Assembly (NCBI GenBank): GCA_003223675.1
Contig: QHVW01000169.1
Location: 1-13,227, forward strand
Length of the DNA stretch: 13,227 nucleotides
From: Acidobacteriota bacterium
GTDB taxonomy: Bacteria; Acidobacteriota; Thermoanaerobaculia; Multivoradales; UBA5704
Reading direction: 5' to 3'
Part shown: positions 1-8,075 of the stretch, in pieces
How the letters are laid out: each line of letters begins with the position of its first letter
Numbering within the stretch: position 1 is the first letter of the stretch
Program-made: the position numbers and the translations under genes
Notes under the pieces: model-generated
Told to the model about the DNA's origin: nothing
The model's input: only the letters and a program-made list of their open reading frames with translations
The model's database searches: none

Positions 1-261
1 GCGGCCAGCAACTACAGTGCTGCGTTCGAGCGTCACCCAATCCGACCCCAGCGCGGCTGGCGACAGGCACAACACCTGGGCTCGCGCTGCCTCGAGCCCG
101 CGCTCGATAGCCAGGTAGATGTCGTCGCCCGGCTTGAGGACCCACTCGTCGAACCAGACCCGCAACCCTGCGTCGCGCAGCTCCTCCGCAAGCTTCCGCA
201 CCCGCGGCTTATCCTTCGAGTTGTGACTCAGGAAGACGTCGTAGGTGAAGCGATCGGGCAT
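1..261 (-). CDS. TIR-domain protein, N-terminal part (3' end lies off the left edge)
   Basis: The first 87 residues of a bacterial TIR (Toll/interleukin-1 receptor, TIR_2-like) protein are visible. The start ATG is at 261 on the minus strand, with a GAGG ribosome binding site 7 bases upstream (269-272). Seen in the sequence: the first-strand motif YDVFLSHNSKDK (residues 7-18), the BB-loop-like WFDEWVLKPGDD (36-47), and LSPAALGSDWVTLE (66-79). In the last of these, the W75-x3-E79 pattern places E79 where bacterial TIR NAD-hydrolases carry their catalytic glutamate. The known family role is NAD+ cleavage or cyclic-ADP-ribose-type signal production in anti-phage defence, or protein-protein scaffolding. 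Which applies depends on the C-terminal domain, which is not in the window. The 818 bases upstream hold no gene, so nothing precedes it in an operon. The TIR call is secure; NADase activity is inferred. Confidence 0.9.
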   Translation of the reverse strand, partial: MPDRFTYDVFLSHNSKDKPRVRKLAEELRDAGLRVWFDEWVLKPGDDIYLAIERGLEAARAQVLCLSPAALGSDWVTLERSTVVAGR

Positions 262-324
262 GGCTCAACCTCGGTGCGGTCGCGTTGCTGGGCTTCAGTG
301 GGTACCGTAATAAGGTTAGCAGAG

Positions 325-360
325 AAGGACCCAAAGGACTGCAAGGACGGCAAGGACCAG
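325..360. repeat. 9-base tandem repeat, four units starting AAGGAC
   Basis: AAGGAC begins at 325, 334, 343 and 352, exactly 9 bases apart, followed by the variable triplets CCA, TGC, GGC and CAG. The array lies about 64 bases upstream of the TIR start codon, so on the minus strand it falls in or near that gene's promoter or leader. No function is known; copy-number variation by slippage is possible. Confidence 0.75.
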
Positions 361-762
361 AACGCCGCCATGGGTGCCCCGAGCAAAGGAGGAGCAGGGG
401 GGACGGCCCCGCTTCCGTTCTCCCGGTTAGAACGCAGTGTTGTGCACTACGTGCGCAAAAGAGGCGCTGTCGGGCGGCGGTGCGGGTGGCGGTCGTCGCG
501 AGGTCTGGCTTCCGGGAGGCCGTCTGGGAAGGCGCGTCCGATTCGGGAGGCTCCCGCCTTCCGGCGCCGGCTGGCGGCCCCGGATCGTGGGGCATTCCGA
601 GTCGCGCGCGCGTTTCCGCCGTGGCTTTCGCGCAAGGGCGCGCCGGGTCTGGCGAGGTCGCGGAAGGGGCGTGGGCTGAAGCGCTTCGAATCCGCGCCGG
701 TCGTCCCGGATCTGGAGACATCCGCCTTCCGTCTGGGGTCCGCCGCCCCGGAGTCGAAGCCG

Positions 763-863
763 CCTACGCCGCGGTGTTGTGCACCTCAGATCCGGCGTAG
801 GTGACCTACGCCGGTTCGTAGTGCACAAAAGATCCGGCGTAGCGTACCCGCCTTCCGGCGTAG
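763..863. repeat. Cluster of CCGGCGTAG-type direct and inverted repeats with a near-perfect palindrome
   Basis: The 9-mer CCGGCGTAG occurs forward at 792-800, 834-842 and 855-863. Its complement occurs at 806-814, with an 8-9 base match at 763-771. The pair at 792-802 and 804-814 forms a perfect 11-base inverted repeat around a single central base. A longer direct repeat, GTGCAC-(3 bases)-AGATCCGGCGTAG, occurs at 779-800 and 821-842 with only the middle triplet differing. This could be a protein-binding array, a REP-like element or a relic of a mobile repeat; the sequence does not decide. Confidence 0.65.
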
Positions 864-942
864 TGGAGCCGCCCCGCGGGGCCGTGGTCTCCAGCCGCGA
901 GGCCGAGGGCGCAGACTCCGGGGCGGATGGCGCACGCCGCGC

Positions 943-1002
943 TCCTGTGTGTCGACGCAGGTGCCGCCGATCTCCAGCCTGGGGCGCGCGTTCGCGCTGC
1001 CG
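943..1002 (+). pseudogene. Relic of an M48-type lipoprotein N-terminus (duplicate of 2164-2223)
   Basis: Bases 943-997 match 2164-2218 of the M48 protease gene at 51 of 55 positions and encode SCVSTQVPPISSLGRAFA, against SCVSTQVPPISSQGRSFA in the intact gene. Weaker similarity reaches back to about 934 with a one-base indel, which breaks the reading frame through the signal-peptide region. Downstream of about 1003 there is no similarity, and the frame continues as unrelated arginine-rich sequence to a TGA at 1075-1077. The fragment has no ribosome binding site and no start of its own. It is best read as the remnant of a duplicated or paralogous gene. Confidence 0.7.
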
Positions 1003-1079
1003 CGTTCGAGGGCCGGGCGATCACGAGCTCGCCGGGAGGCCCGGCGGTTTCTTCACCGCCCCGCCCTGAACGGTTGAGC

Positions 1080-1982
1080 TCACTTGCCGCCGACGGGCAC
1101 CGTGAATTGATCGAGCTTGGACAGGTCGGGCCGGTAGACCGTCACGGTTACGCGGTCCGGATAGACGTCCGCGATGCAGAAGTGGTGCGTCTTCTTGAAG
1201 ACGTCGCCCGCGATCGCGAGCTCGCGGTGCACGGGGTCGTAAAGCGGGGCACCGCCGCCCCCTGTGATGACGTAGGTAATGCCGTCTCGGACGGTCCGAT
1301 AGTACAGGTGGTCGTGCCCCAGGAAAGCCAGGCGGACTCCGTGCTTCTGGAACAGAGGGTGGAGAATCGGCCGCAGAGCCACGACGTTTTTATCGACGGC
1401 ATGAGGGCCGATGGAGAAGATGGCCTTGTGGAAGAAGGGGATGATGAATTTACCCTCGGATTGCGCCTTGGCGAGGTCGGCTTCCAGCCACTCCCTCTGC
1501 GCACTCTTTGGAGCGAGCTTGTCCTTGTCCTCGGTGTCGAGGGCGATGAAGTGGACGTTCCCCTTCTCGAAGGAGTAATAGAGCTTGTTCCCGGAGAGGA
1601 CCGGCTGGGTCACCCGCTGCTCGTAAAAGCCCTGGGCGCTCACATCATGGTTGCCGCGGGCCGGATAGTAGGGGATCTCCTGCCGCATCTTCCCCGTGAT
1701 CTCGTCGAAGGTCTGCCATTGGCTTTCGTCATCACCATCGTGCACCAGGTCGCCGGTCTGCAGGACCAGCGCCGGGTGGGAGCCCATGACTTTGGCGACG
1801 ATGTCCCGGTGAATGTCGTGTTGGTCGCGGGTATCGCCATAGGCTGCGAAGCGGAACGAGGCGTCCGCTCGTGATGCGGCCGCCATAGGGGACCGAGGGG
1901 GCGTGGGCCTGGGCGCCTGAGCACAGGCGGACGCCGCGAGCACGACCGCGAAAATGAGGAGAGAAGAGCGCCAACGGGCCAT
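1080..1982 (-). CDS. Exported calcineurin-like metallophosphoesterase (purple acid phosphatase-like)
   Basis: This is a 300-residue phosphoesterase predicted to hydrolyse phosphomonoesters or diesters outside the cytoplasm with a two-metal centre. The metal-ligand motifs appear in the family order: GDTR (D50), GDLV (D78), GNHD (N111, H112), FFHK (H185) and GHDH (H223, H225). The first motif has Arg where many family members have His, a form common in secreted bacterial relatives. TGGGGAPLY (240-248) is a further subfamily signature. The N-terminus is a signal sequence with a lipobox-like ASAC (C20), so it may be a lipoprotein. The ATG at 1982 was chosen because AAGGGAG lies 5 bases upstream and the signal peptide follows at once; a start 27 codons earlier would bury the signal sequence. 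It diverges from the M48 gene. The substrate is unknown. Confidence 0.94.
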   Translation of the reverse strand: MARWRSSLLIFAVVLAASACAQAPRPTPPRSPMAAASRADASFRFAAYGDTRDQHDIHRDIVAKVMGSHPALVLQTGDLVHDGDDESQWQTFDEITGKMRQEIPYYPARGNHDVSAQGFYEQRVTQPVLSGNKLYYSFEKGNVHFIALDTEDKDKLAPKSAQREWLEADLAKAQSEGKFIIPFFHKAIFSIGPHAVDKNVVALRPILHPLFQKHGVRLAFLGHDHLYYRTVRDGITYVITGGGGAPLYDPVHRELAIAGDVFKKTHHFCIADVYPDRVTVTVYRPDLSKLDQFTVPVGGK

Positions 1983-2103
1983 GGGATCTCCCTTTCTTGG
2001 TTGAATCAATGCTATCAGCTTAGACGGCATGAGAGGAGCTTTTCCCAGCTCCCCTGGCGGCATCGGTTAGAATAAAGTCCGCCTACCTTTGAGGAGGAAG
2101 CCC
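1983..2103. promoter_or_regulatory. Divergent intergenic region between metallophosphoesterase and M48 protease
   Basis: Both gene starts face outward from this 121-base region, so it must hold the promoters of both unless transcription reads in from elsewhere. On the plus strand, TAGAAT (2068-2073) resembles a -10 box about 30 bases before the M48 ATG, but no good -35 box is spaced correctly upstream. On the minus strand, TAGCAT (complement of 2009-2014) is a weaker -10 candidate. GAGGAGG at 2091-2097 is the M48 ribosome binding site. The promoter calls are tentative. Confidence 0.35.
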
Positions 2104-3402
2104 ATGCGCCGCTCCGCCGTGTTTCGTGCCGTTGCCCTGGCGACCCTGCTTCTGTTCGCCGTCTCCTGCGTGTCGACGCAGGTCCCGCCGATCTCCAGCC
2201 AGGGGCGCTCGTTCGCGCCGTTGCGCGACGAGGCGGCGCTCTGGGAGCAGTCGCGGGCGGAGGAGCAGAAGCTCCTGGGGGAGGTCAAGCTCTATGGCGA
2301 TCCGGGGCTGGAGGCCTATCTGGAGGAGGTGGTCGGCCGGCTGAACCCTCCCGCCATGGCCTCGAACCCGGCGGTCCAGTATCGGGTGCGGGTGATCGAG
2401 GACCCCACGCTCAACGCCTTCGCCTATCCGCACGGCTCGATCTACGTCCACACCGGCCTGCTGGCGCGCATGGAGGACGAGGACGAGCTGGCCACGGTGC
2501 TCGGCCATGAGATGACCCACGTCGAGTACCGCCACATGCTGCGCTATCAGCGGAGCGAGCACAACAAGGCGGTGGGTCTCTCGGTGGCCGCGATCACCGC
2601 CGCGGTGATCCTCGCCGTGGCGGAGGGGGACGCCGCGGACCACGGGCACTGGGCCACGGCCGAGGCGCTCGACGTCTTCGGCCATGTGATGATCGACCTG
2701 GGATTGCAGCTCGCCTTCCAGGCCTCGGTCAACGGCTACGGCCGCGGGCTGGAGGAGGAGGCGGACATGGGCGGTTTCGGAAAGATGGCCGCGGCGGGCT
2801 ACGACCTACACGAGGCGCCCAAAGTCTATCAGGCGCTCCTCGACGACCAGGGGGAGCCCCGCAAGGCCGAGGCGTTCTTCTTCGGCAGCCATCCGCGGCT
2901 GAGCGAGCGGATCACGGTCACCCAGAAGTACGTGGCCCAGCACCCCGGAACGCGGCTCTCCGAGGACCGCGCCTACCGGGAGGACGCCTTCGCCCGCCAC
3001 ATCCGGCCGGTGGTGCGGGACGACGCCCGGCTGAACATCGAGATGGGACGCCTGGCGCTCGCCGAGGCGGAGCTCAAGAAGGCGCGGGAGTGGATGCCCG
3101 AGGACCCCGAGACCCACTTCCTCAAGGGGCGGCTCCGGCTCGCCCAGGCCGCCGGCCAGAGCCCGGAGAAGGCCCGGGCTCTCCGCCGCGAGGCCGAGGA
3201 CGCCTTCCGCAAGGCGATCGAGCTGGACGCCGGCCGTCCCGATCCCCATCGCGAGCTGGGCCTGCTGCTGCGCGAGCGCGCGGACTTCCGCGGCGCCTGC
3301 GTCCAGCTCCGGCGGTACCAGAAGCTGGCGCCGGACGCGGAGGACATGGAGGAGATCGCGGACGCGGTGGCGGCGATGGAGCGGGGCGGGGGGTGCGGGT
3401 AG
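2104..3402 (+). CDS. M48 family zinc metalloprotease with C-terminal TPR region (BepA-like lipoprotein)
   Basis: This 432-residue exported zinc protease resembles BepA (YfgC), the periplasmic M48+TPR protease that controls outer-membrane protein assembly. The zinc motif HEMTH is at 135-139. The expected third ligand lies in LEEEAD (216-221), with E217 four residues before the Asp as in the family. A signal sequence ends at AVSC (C22), a plausible lipobox. The C-terminal part (about 307-415) is helical and TPR-like, including EDAFRKAIELDAGRPDPHRE. The ATG at 2104 follows GAGGAGG by 6 bases; a TTG five codons earlier overlaps that site and is rejected. The gene ends two bases before a large inverted repeat. 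A decayed copy of codons 21-38 or so lies at 943-997. The protease call is secure; the exact role is inferred from BepA-type relatives. Confidence 0.95.
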   Translation: MRRSAVFRAVALATLLLFAVSCVSTQVPPISSQGRSFAPLRDEAALWEQSRAEEQKLLGEVKLYGDPGLEAYLEEVVGRLNPPAMASNPAVQYRVRVIEDPTLNAFAYPHGSIYVHTGLLARMEDEDELATVLGHEMTHVEYRHMLRYQRSEHNKAVGLSVAAITAAVILAVAEGDAADHGHWATAEALDVFGHVMIDLGLQLAFQASVNGYGRGLEEEADMGGFGKMAAAGYDLHEAPKVYQALLDDQGEPRKAEAFFFGSHPRLSERITVTQKYVAQHPGTRLSEDRAYREDAFARHIRPVVRDDARLNIEMGRLALAEAELKKAREWMPEDPETHFLKGRLRLAQAAGQSPEKARALRREAEDAFRKAIELDAGRPDPHRELGLLLRERADFRGACVQLRRYQKLAPDAEDMEEIADAVAAMERGGGCG

Positions 3403-3403
3403 G

Positions 3404-3550
3404 CCCCTCATCACCCCGGCCCTCTTCTCCCGGCCCTCCACCCACCCTGCCGGGGAGAAGAGGGAGAGGTTAGCCGAAGGCGTCTTCAAGCCCCTCTCTC
3501 CCCGGAAGGGTGGGAGGAGGGCTGGGAGAGAGGGGTTGGGGAGTGAGGGG
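3404..3550. repeat. Large imperfect inverted repeat, C-rich/G-rich arms of about 60 bases
   Basis: The left arm (3404-3469) and right arm (3491-3550) are largely reverse complements, with a 21-base spacer. Each arm also folds on itself: CCTCTTCTCCCGG (3421-3433) against CCGGGGAGAAGAGG (3450-3463), and a perfect 12-base stem, CCCCTCTCTCCC (3491-3502) against GGGAGAGAGGGG (3524-3535). It fills almost all of the space between the M48 stop and the DPP5-like start. It may act as a terminator or mRNA-stabilising structure, but there is no T-run. From general knowledge, elements of this composition recur between genes in many GC-rich genomes and generate spurious proline-rich ORFs. Confidence 0.75.
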
Positions 3551-3590
3551 TCTGCTACAGTCTCCCCGCCAAATCTGCCTGGAGGCTCTC

Positions 3591-5657
<2,067 letters not shown>

Positions 5658-5963
5658 CGGCCTGCTGGAAAGGCGAAGCAACAACGGCGAAGTCACGGAA
5701 TTCCGACAATCCTGCCGGGGCGGCCCGCGCGGCCGCCCCGAAACCCGCAACGTTTGAAGGCTTTTTTTGTTGAGCATTGCGGATAGAGGTCCGCAAACCC
5801 CCGGAAAATGGGCTGCTGGAAAAAAAGTTTGGGATTTTTGTCCCGAAAAACCCCTCAGCGGAAACGAAGGTATTAGAGGCGAAATAGACAGGCCGTCCCG
5901 GTCACCAGGATCATAGGGGAGGACTGACTGTCGCCCCGGCTTTACCGAGGAGGACACGCGACG
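5658..5963. other. 306-base AT-richer intergenic gap
   Basis: The gap holds a strong GC hairpin (5716-5740), a run of seven T (5762-5768), short inverted repeats (GCGGA at 5779-5783 with TCCGC at 5790-5794; GGGA at 5831-5834 with TCCC at 5841-5844), and a 22-codon open frame (5808-5876). It ends in the ribosome binding site of the next gene. It is visibly richer in A and T than its neighbours, as expected for a promoter and leader. No well-spaced -35/-10 pair could be identified. No RNA family was recognised. Confidence 0.5.
5716..5740 (+). terminator. GC-rich 10-base-pair hairpin after the DPP5-like gene (possible terminator)
   Basis: CGGGGCGGCC (5716-5725) pairs perfectly with GGCCGCCCCG (5731-5740) around a five-base loop, 58 bases after the stop codon. 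The nearest T-run (5762-5768) is 21 bases further on, too far for a classical intrinsic terminator, so termination here is uncertain. The stem resembles the left half of the hairpin element at 9342-9421. Confidence 0.4.
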
Positions 5964-7358
5964 ATGCTTCCGGTCACCACGATGCCCATGCCCGGTGCCC
6001 TGCGGCTCAGGGCCCTGCACCCCCTGATCGAGGGGGACGGCTCCTGCGGCCTGATCTACGATCTGGAGCGCGCGGCGGTGGTGGAGGTTCCCGAGGAGCT
6101 GCAGTTCCATGTCGCTCCCGCGCTGGAGACGGGGGATCTCGACGAGGCGTTGCTCGGCTGGCTGGTCAACGAGGACCTGATGACCAGCGAGGGTGGGTTG
6201 GGGTGGAGCGGGCTCCCCGGCGCCGCCGGTCTGCCGGAGGGGGTGCGGTGGTGGAACCTGGGGGCGATCTACCGGATGGACGACGAGCTCCACGTGCGCA
6301 TCGATCTGGCGCGGGAGGAGACCGCTCTGGAGGTGGTTGGGTTCGTCTTCCAGCAGGGCTTGAGCGCCGGCCGGGTCAAGCTCCATCTGGGCTGGGGGGG
6401 CGCCTTCCCCGGCACGGCGCCGCTGGAGCGGGTCGTCATCGAGTCCTCCCGCCTGGCCTCCCGGCTGGGACAGGAGATCGGCTTCGAGCTGACGCTCGAC
6501 GCCCGTGAGGTGACCGTCGCCCGGGCCGCCTTCCTCGCCGGCTACGCCTTCCAGGTGCGGCTGCTCTGCGGCAGCTTCCCGGCCCCCGCCGGCGGCTTCT
6601 ACGCCGACTCCCAGGGCCGCGCCGCCTCCTGGGAGGCGGAGCGGCCGGTGCGGCTCCTGCTGGAGGCCCTGGGCGAGCGGCTGACCGTCCATTGCGTGCT
6701 CGACCGCGGCCGCCTCCTCGACCTCTGGGAGTGGGCCAAGCGCCGGGGCGTCCGCCGGCTGGACGCCATGGTGCTGGAGGACGGGGAGGTGGGCGACGGC
6801 GTGGCCATCCCCGGCCGTCTGCGCGAGATCCGCAACGACCTGCTGTCGATCTGCGACGAGATGGCGGACGAGCTGGCCGCCCAGCGCCTGCCGGTCGACT
6901 TCAAGCCGCTGACCCGGATCGTCGACCGCCTGATGCGCAGCGAGCCGCTGGACCAGGCCTATGGCGATCCCGGCGGCTTCTCCGGCCTGGTGCCGATGGC
7001 CGACGCCTGCCCGCCCTCCTGCCTCGACAGCCTCGACCTGCGCCCGCTGCCGGAGCTGCCGGACGCCCTGGGCGAGGATGACGACGCCGACAACCCCTGC
7101 CCGGGGTGCTGGGCGCGGCACGCCTGCGGCCACAGCAGCTACGTAGCCTCCTCCCAGGACGCCGAGGACACGCGGGCCGCCGGCGAGGAGCGCTGCGCCC
7201 TCTGGCGCACCGAGGTGGAGGTGGCGCTCCGCTTCTATCACCGGCTGGCCCACACGGATCCGCTCCAGGTGCGGCAGCTCTTCGACGAATCCCTCCGCGA
7301 GCCGGCCCCAGGGTTGAGCCGCCGCGAGGACCTTGGACACCTGAGGATGCCGTTCTGA
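5964..7358 (+). CDS. Radical SAM/SPASM peptide-maturase-like protein lacking the CxxxCxxC motif (probable pseudoenzyme)
   Basis: This 464-residue protein has the layout of SPASM-type peptide maturases. An N-terminal segment (about 15-75, SCGLIYDLERAAVVEV) resembles the leader-recognition region of such enzymes. A barrel-like middle part follows: KLHLGWGGAFPG (139-150) sits where maturases have FFGGEPL. At the C-terminus, C379-x2-C382-WARHAC388 and C411-ALWR look like SPASM cluster ligands. The CxxxCxxC motif that binds the radical [4Fe-4S] cluster is absent: no cysteine occurs between C28 and C202. The fourth SPASM position (C388-x3) is S392. GAGGAGG (5947-5953) lies 10 bases before the ATG, and no other frame hides the missing motif. 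If correct, it could be a non-catalytic partner or substrate-binding subunit for a RiPP maturase, but no active partner or clear precursor peptide is in the window. The family call rests on motif likeness only; an unrelated zinc or Fe-S protein remains possible. Confidence 0.7.
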   Translation: MLPVTTMPMPGALRLRALHPLIEGDGSCGLIYDLERAAVVEVPEELQFHVAPALETGDLDEALLGWLVNEDLMTSEGGLGWSGLPGAAGLPEGVRWWNLGAIYRMDDELHVRIDLAREETALEVVGFVFQQGLSAGRVKLHLGWGGAFPGTAPLERVVIESSRLASRLGQEIGFELTLDAREVTVARAAFLAGYAFQVRLLCGSFPAPAGGFYADSQGRAASWEAERPVRLLLEALGERLTVHCVLDRGRLLDLWEWAKRRGVRRLDAMVLEDGEVGDGVAIPGRLREIRNDLLSICDEMADELAAQRLPVDFKPLTRIVDRLMRSEPLDQAYGDPGGFSGLVPMADACPPSCLDSLDLRPLPELPDALGEDDDADNPCPGCWARHACGHSSYVASSQDAEDTRAAGEERCALWRTEVEVALRFYHRLAHTDPLQVRQLFDESLREPAPGLSRREDLGHLRMPF

Positions 7359-7393
7359 GCTCCGCTCCGGCATCGCTCGCACCATCTCCCCTC

Positions 7394-7439
7394 GGGTAGA
7401 GGGCGCTCCCTCCGGGGCGTCCTCTACCCACCCTTTTTT
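7394..7439 (+). terminator. Rho-independent terminator after the SPASM-like gene
   Basis: GGGTAGAGGGCGC (7394-7406) pairs with GCGTCCTCTACCC (7417-7429) over 13 pairs including one G-T wobble, with a 10-base loop. TTTTTT at 7434-7439 follows four bases later. It lies 35 bases after the stop codon and 33 bases before the methyltransferase start, so the two plus-strand genes are probably not a simple operon. Confidence 0.85.
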
Positions 7440-7472
7440 CTTCCCCCCGGCTCCGGATATCCTCCGCGGCGC

Positions 7473-8075
7473 ATGCCGTCCAACGCCTGGATCCGTCTCC
7501 GCTACAAGCTCTGGGCCCCGCACTACGACCGGGTGACCCGGTTCCCCCGCGAGCGGCGGCGCTCGGTCGAGCTGCTCGCCCTGCGGCCGGGGGAGCGGCT
7601 GGTGATCATCGGCTGCGGCACCGGCGCCGACCTCCCCTTCGTCCCCGAGGAGGTCCAGGTGCTGGCGATCGACCTCTCGCCCGACATGCTCCGCCAGGCC
7701 CGGGCCCACGCGCGGCCGGGGATCGACTTCCGGGTGATGGACGGCATGGCGCTCGACCTGCCGGACGGCTCGTTCGACGCCGCCATCCTCCACATGGTGC
7801 TGGAGGTGATCCCGGACCCGGTCCGCTGCCTCGCCGAGGCCGCGCGGGTGCTCCGTCCCGGGGGGCGGCTCGCCGTCTTCGACAAGTTCCTGCCGGAGGG
7901 GGACCGTCCCGGGCCCCTCCGCCGCGCCGGCCTCGCCCTGCTCGACTTCGTCTTCACCAGCACCAACCGGCGGATGGGGGAGATCCTCGCCCGCTCCGGC
8001 GCCCCCTTCGCGGTGGAGGTCGACGAGCCGTCCGTGGCCGCCTACCGCCACCTGCTCCTGCGCCGCGTGGCCTAG
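7473..8075 (+). CDS. Class I SAM-dependent methyltransferase (Methyltransf_11/25 type)
   Basis: This 200-residue cytoplasmic enzyme transfers a methyl group from S-adenosylmethionine. The Rossmann SAM-binding motif LVIIGCGTGADLP is at 43-55. The acidic residue that binds the ribose is D67 in LAIDLSPDML. DGMALDLPDGSFDAAI (90-105) and RVLRPGGRLAVFD (125-137) are the later family motifs. The opening YKLWAPHYDRVTRF is typical of phospholipid and small-molecule methyltransferases of the PmtA/UbiE kind, but the substrate cannot be told from sequence. The ATG at 7473 has no clear ribosome binding site and follows a terminator by only 33 bases, so transcription must start in that short gap or read through. 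Its stop overlaps that of the convergent permease gene. Confidence 0.93.
   Translation: MPSNAWIRLRYKLWAPHYDRVTRFPRERRRSVELLALRPGERLVIIGCGTGADLPFVPEEVQVLAIDLSPDMLRQARAHARPGIDFRVMDGMALDLPDGSFDAAILHMVLEVIPDPVRCLAEAARVLRPGGRLAVFDKFLPEGDRPGPLRRAGLALLDFVFTSTNRRMGEILARSGAPFAVEVDEPSVAAYRHLLLRRVA

Larger units (their letters stand above)
262..1079. other. 818-base gene-free, repeat-rich intergenic stretch
   Basis: No convincing gene is present. The overlapping open frames on both strands are arginine-, proline- and alanine-rich with no recognisable motif, and none has a good ribosome binding site. What can be seen is a 9-base tandem repeat (325-360), dispersed copies of CCGCCTTCCG (554-563, 722-731, 848-857), a nested inverted repeat (GGAAGGCG at 527-534 against CGCCTTCC at 555-562), a cluster of CCGGCGTAG-type repeats (763-863), and a relic of an M48-type gene (about 934-1002). 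The stretch looks like an accumulation site for repeats and decayed sequence between the TIR gene and the metallophosphoesterase. Confidence 0.7.

Noticed and set aside
223..828. Several overlapping open frames of 60-190 codons on both strands in the left gap
   Set aside because: They are arginine/proline/alanine-rich, lack ribosome binding sites and motifs, and contain the repeat array; typical GC-rich non-coding sequence.
927..1874. A 315-codon plus-strand open frame opposite the metallophosphoesterase
   Set aside because: The opposite strand encodes a full set of phosphoesterase metal motifs. The plus-strand frame has none and reads the M48 relic in the wrong frame.
3510..3590. An upstream start that would extend the DPP5-like protein by 27 residues
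   Set aside because: The extension lies within the inverted repeat, is glycine-rich low complexity, and would place the signal peptide internally. ATG at 3591 has GGAGG 5 bases upstream.
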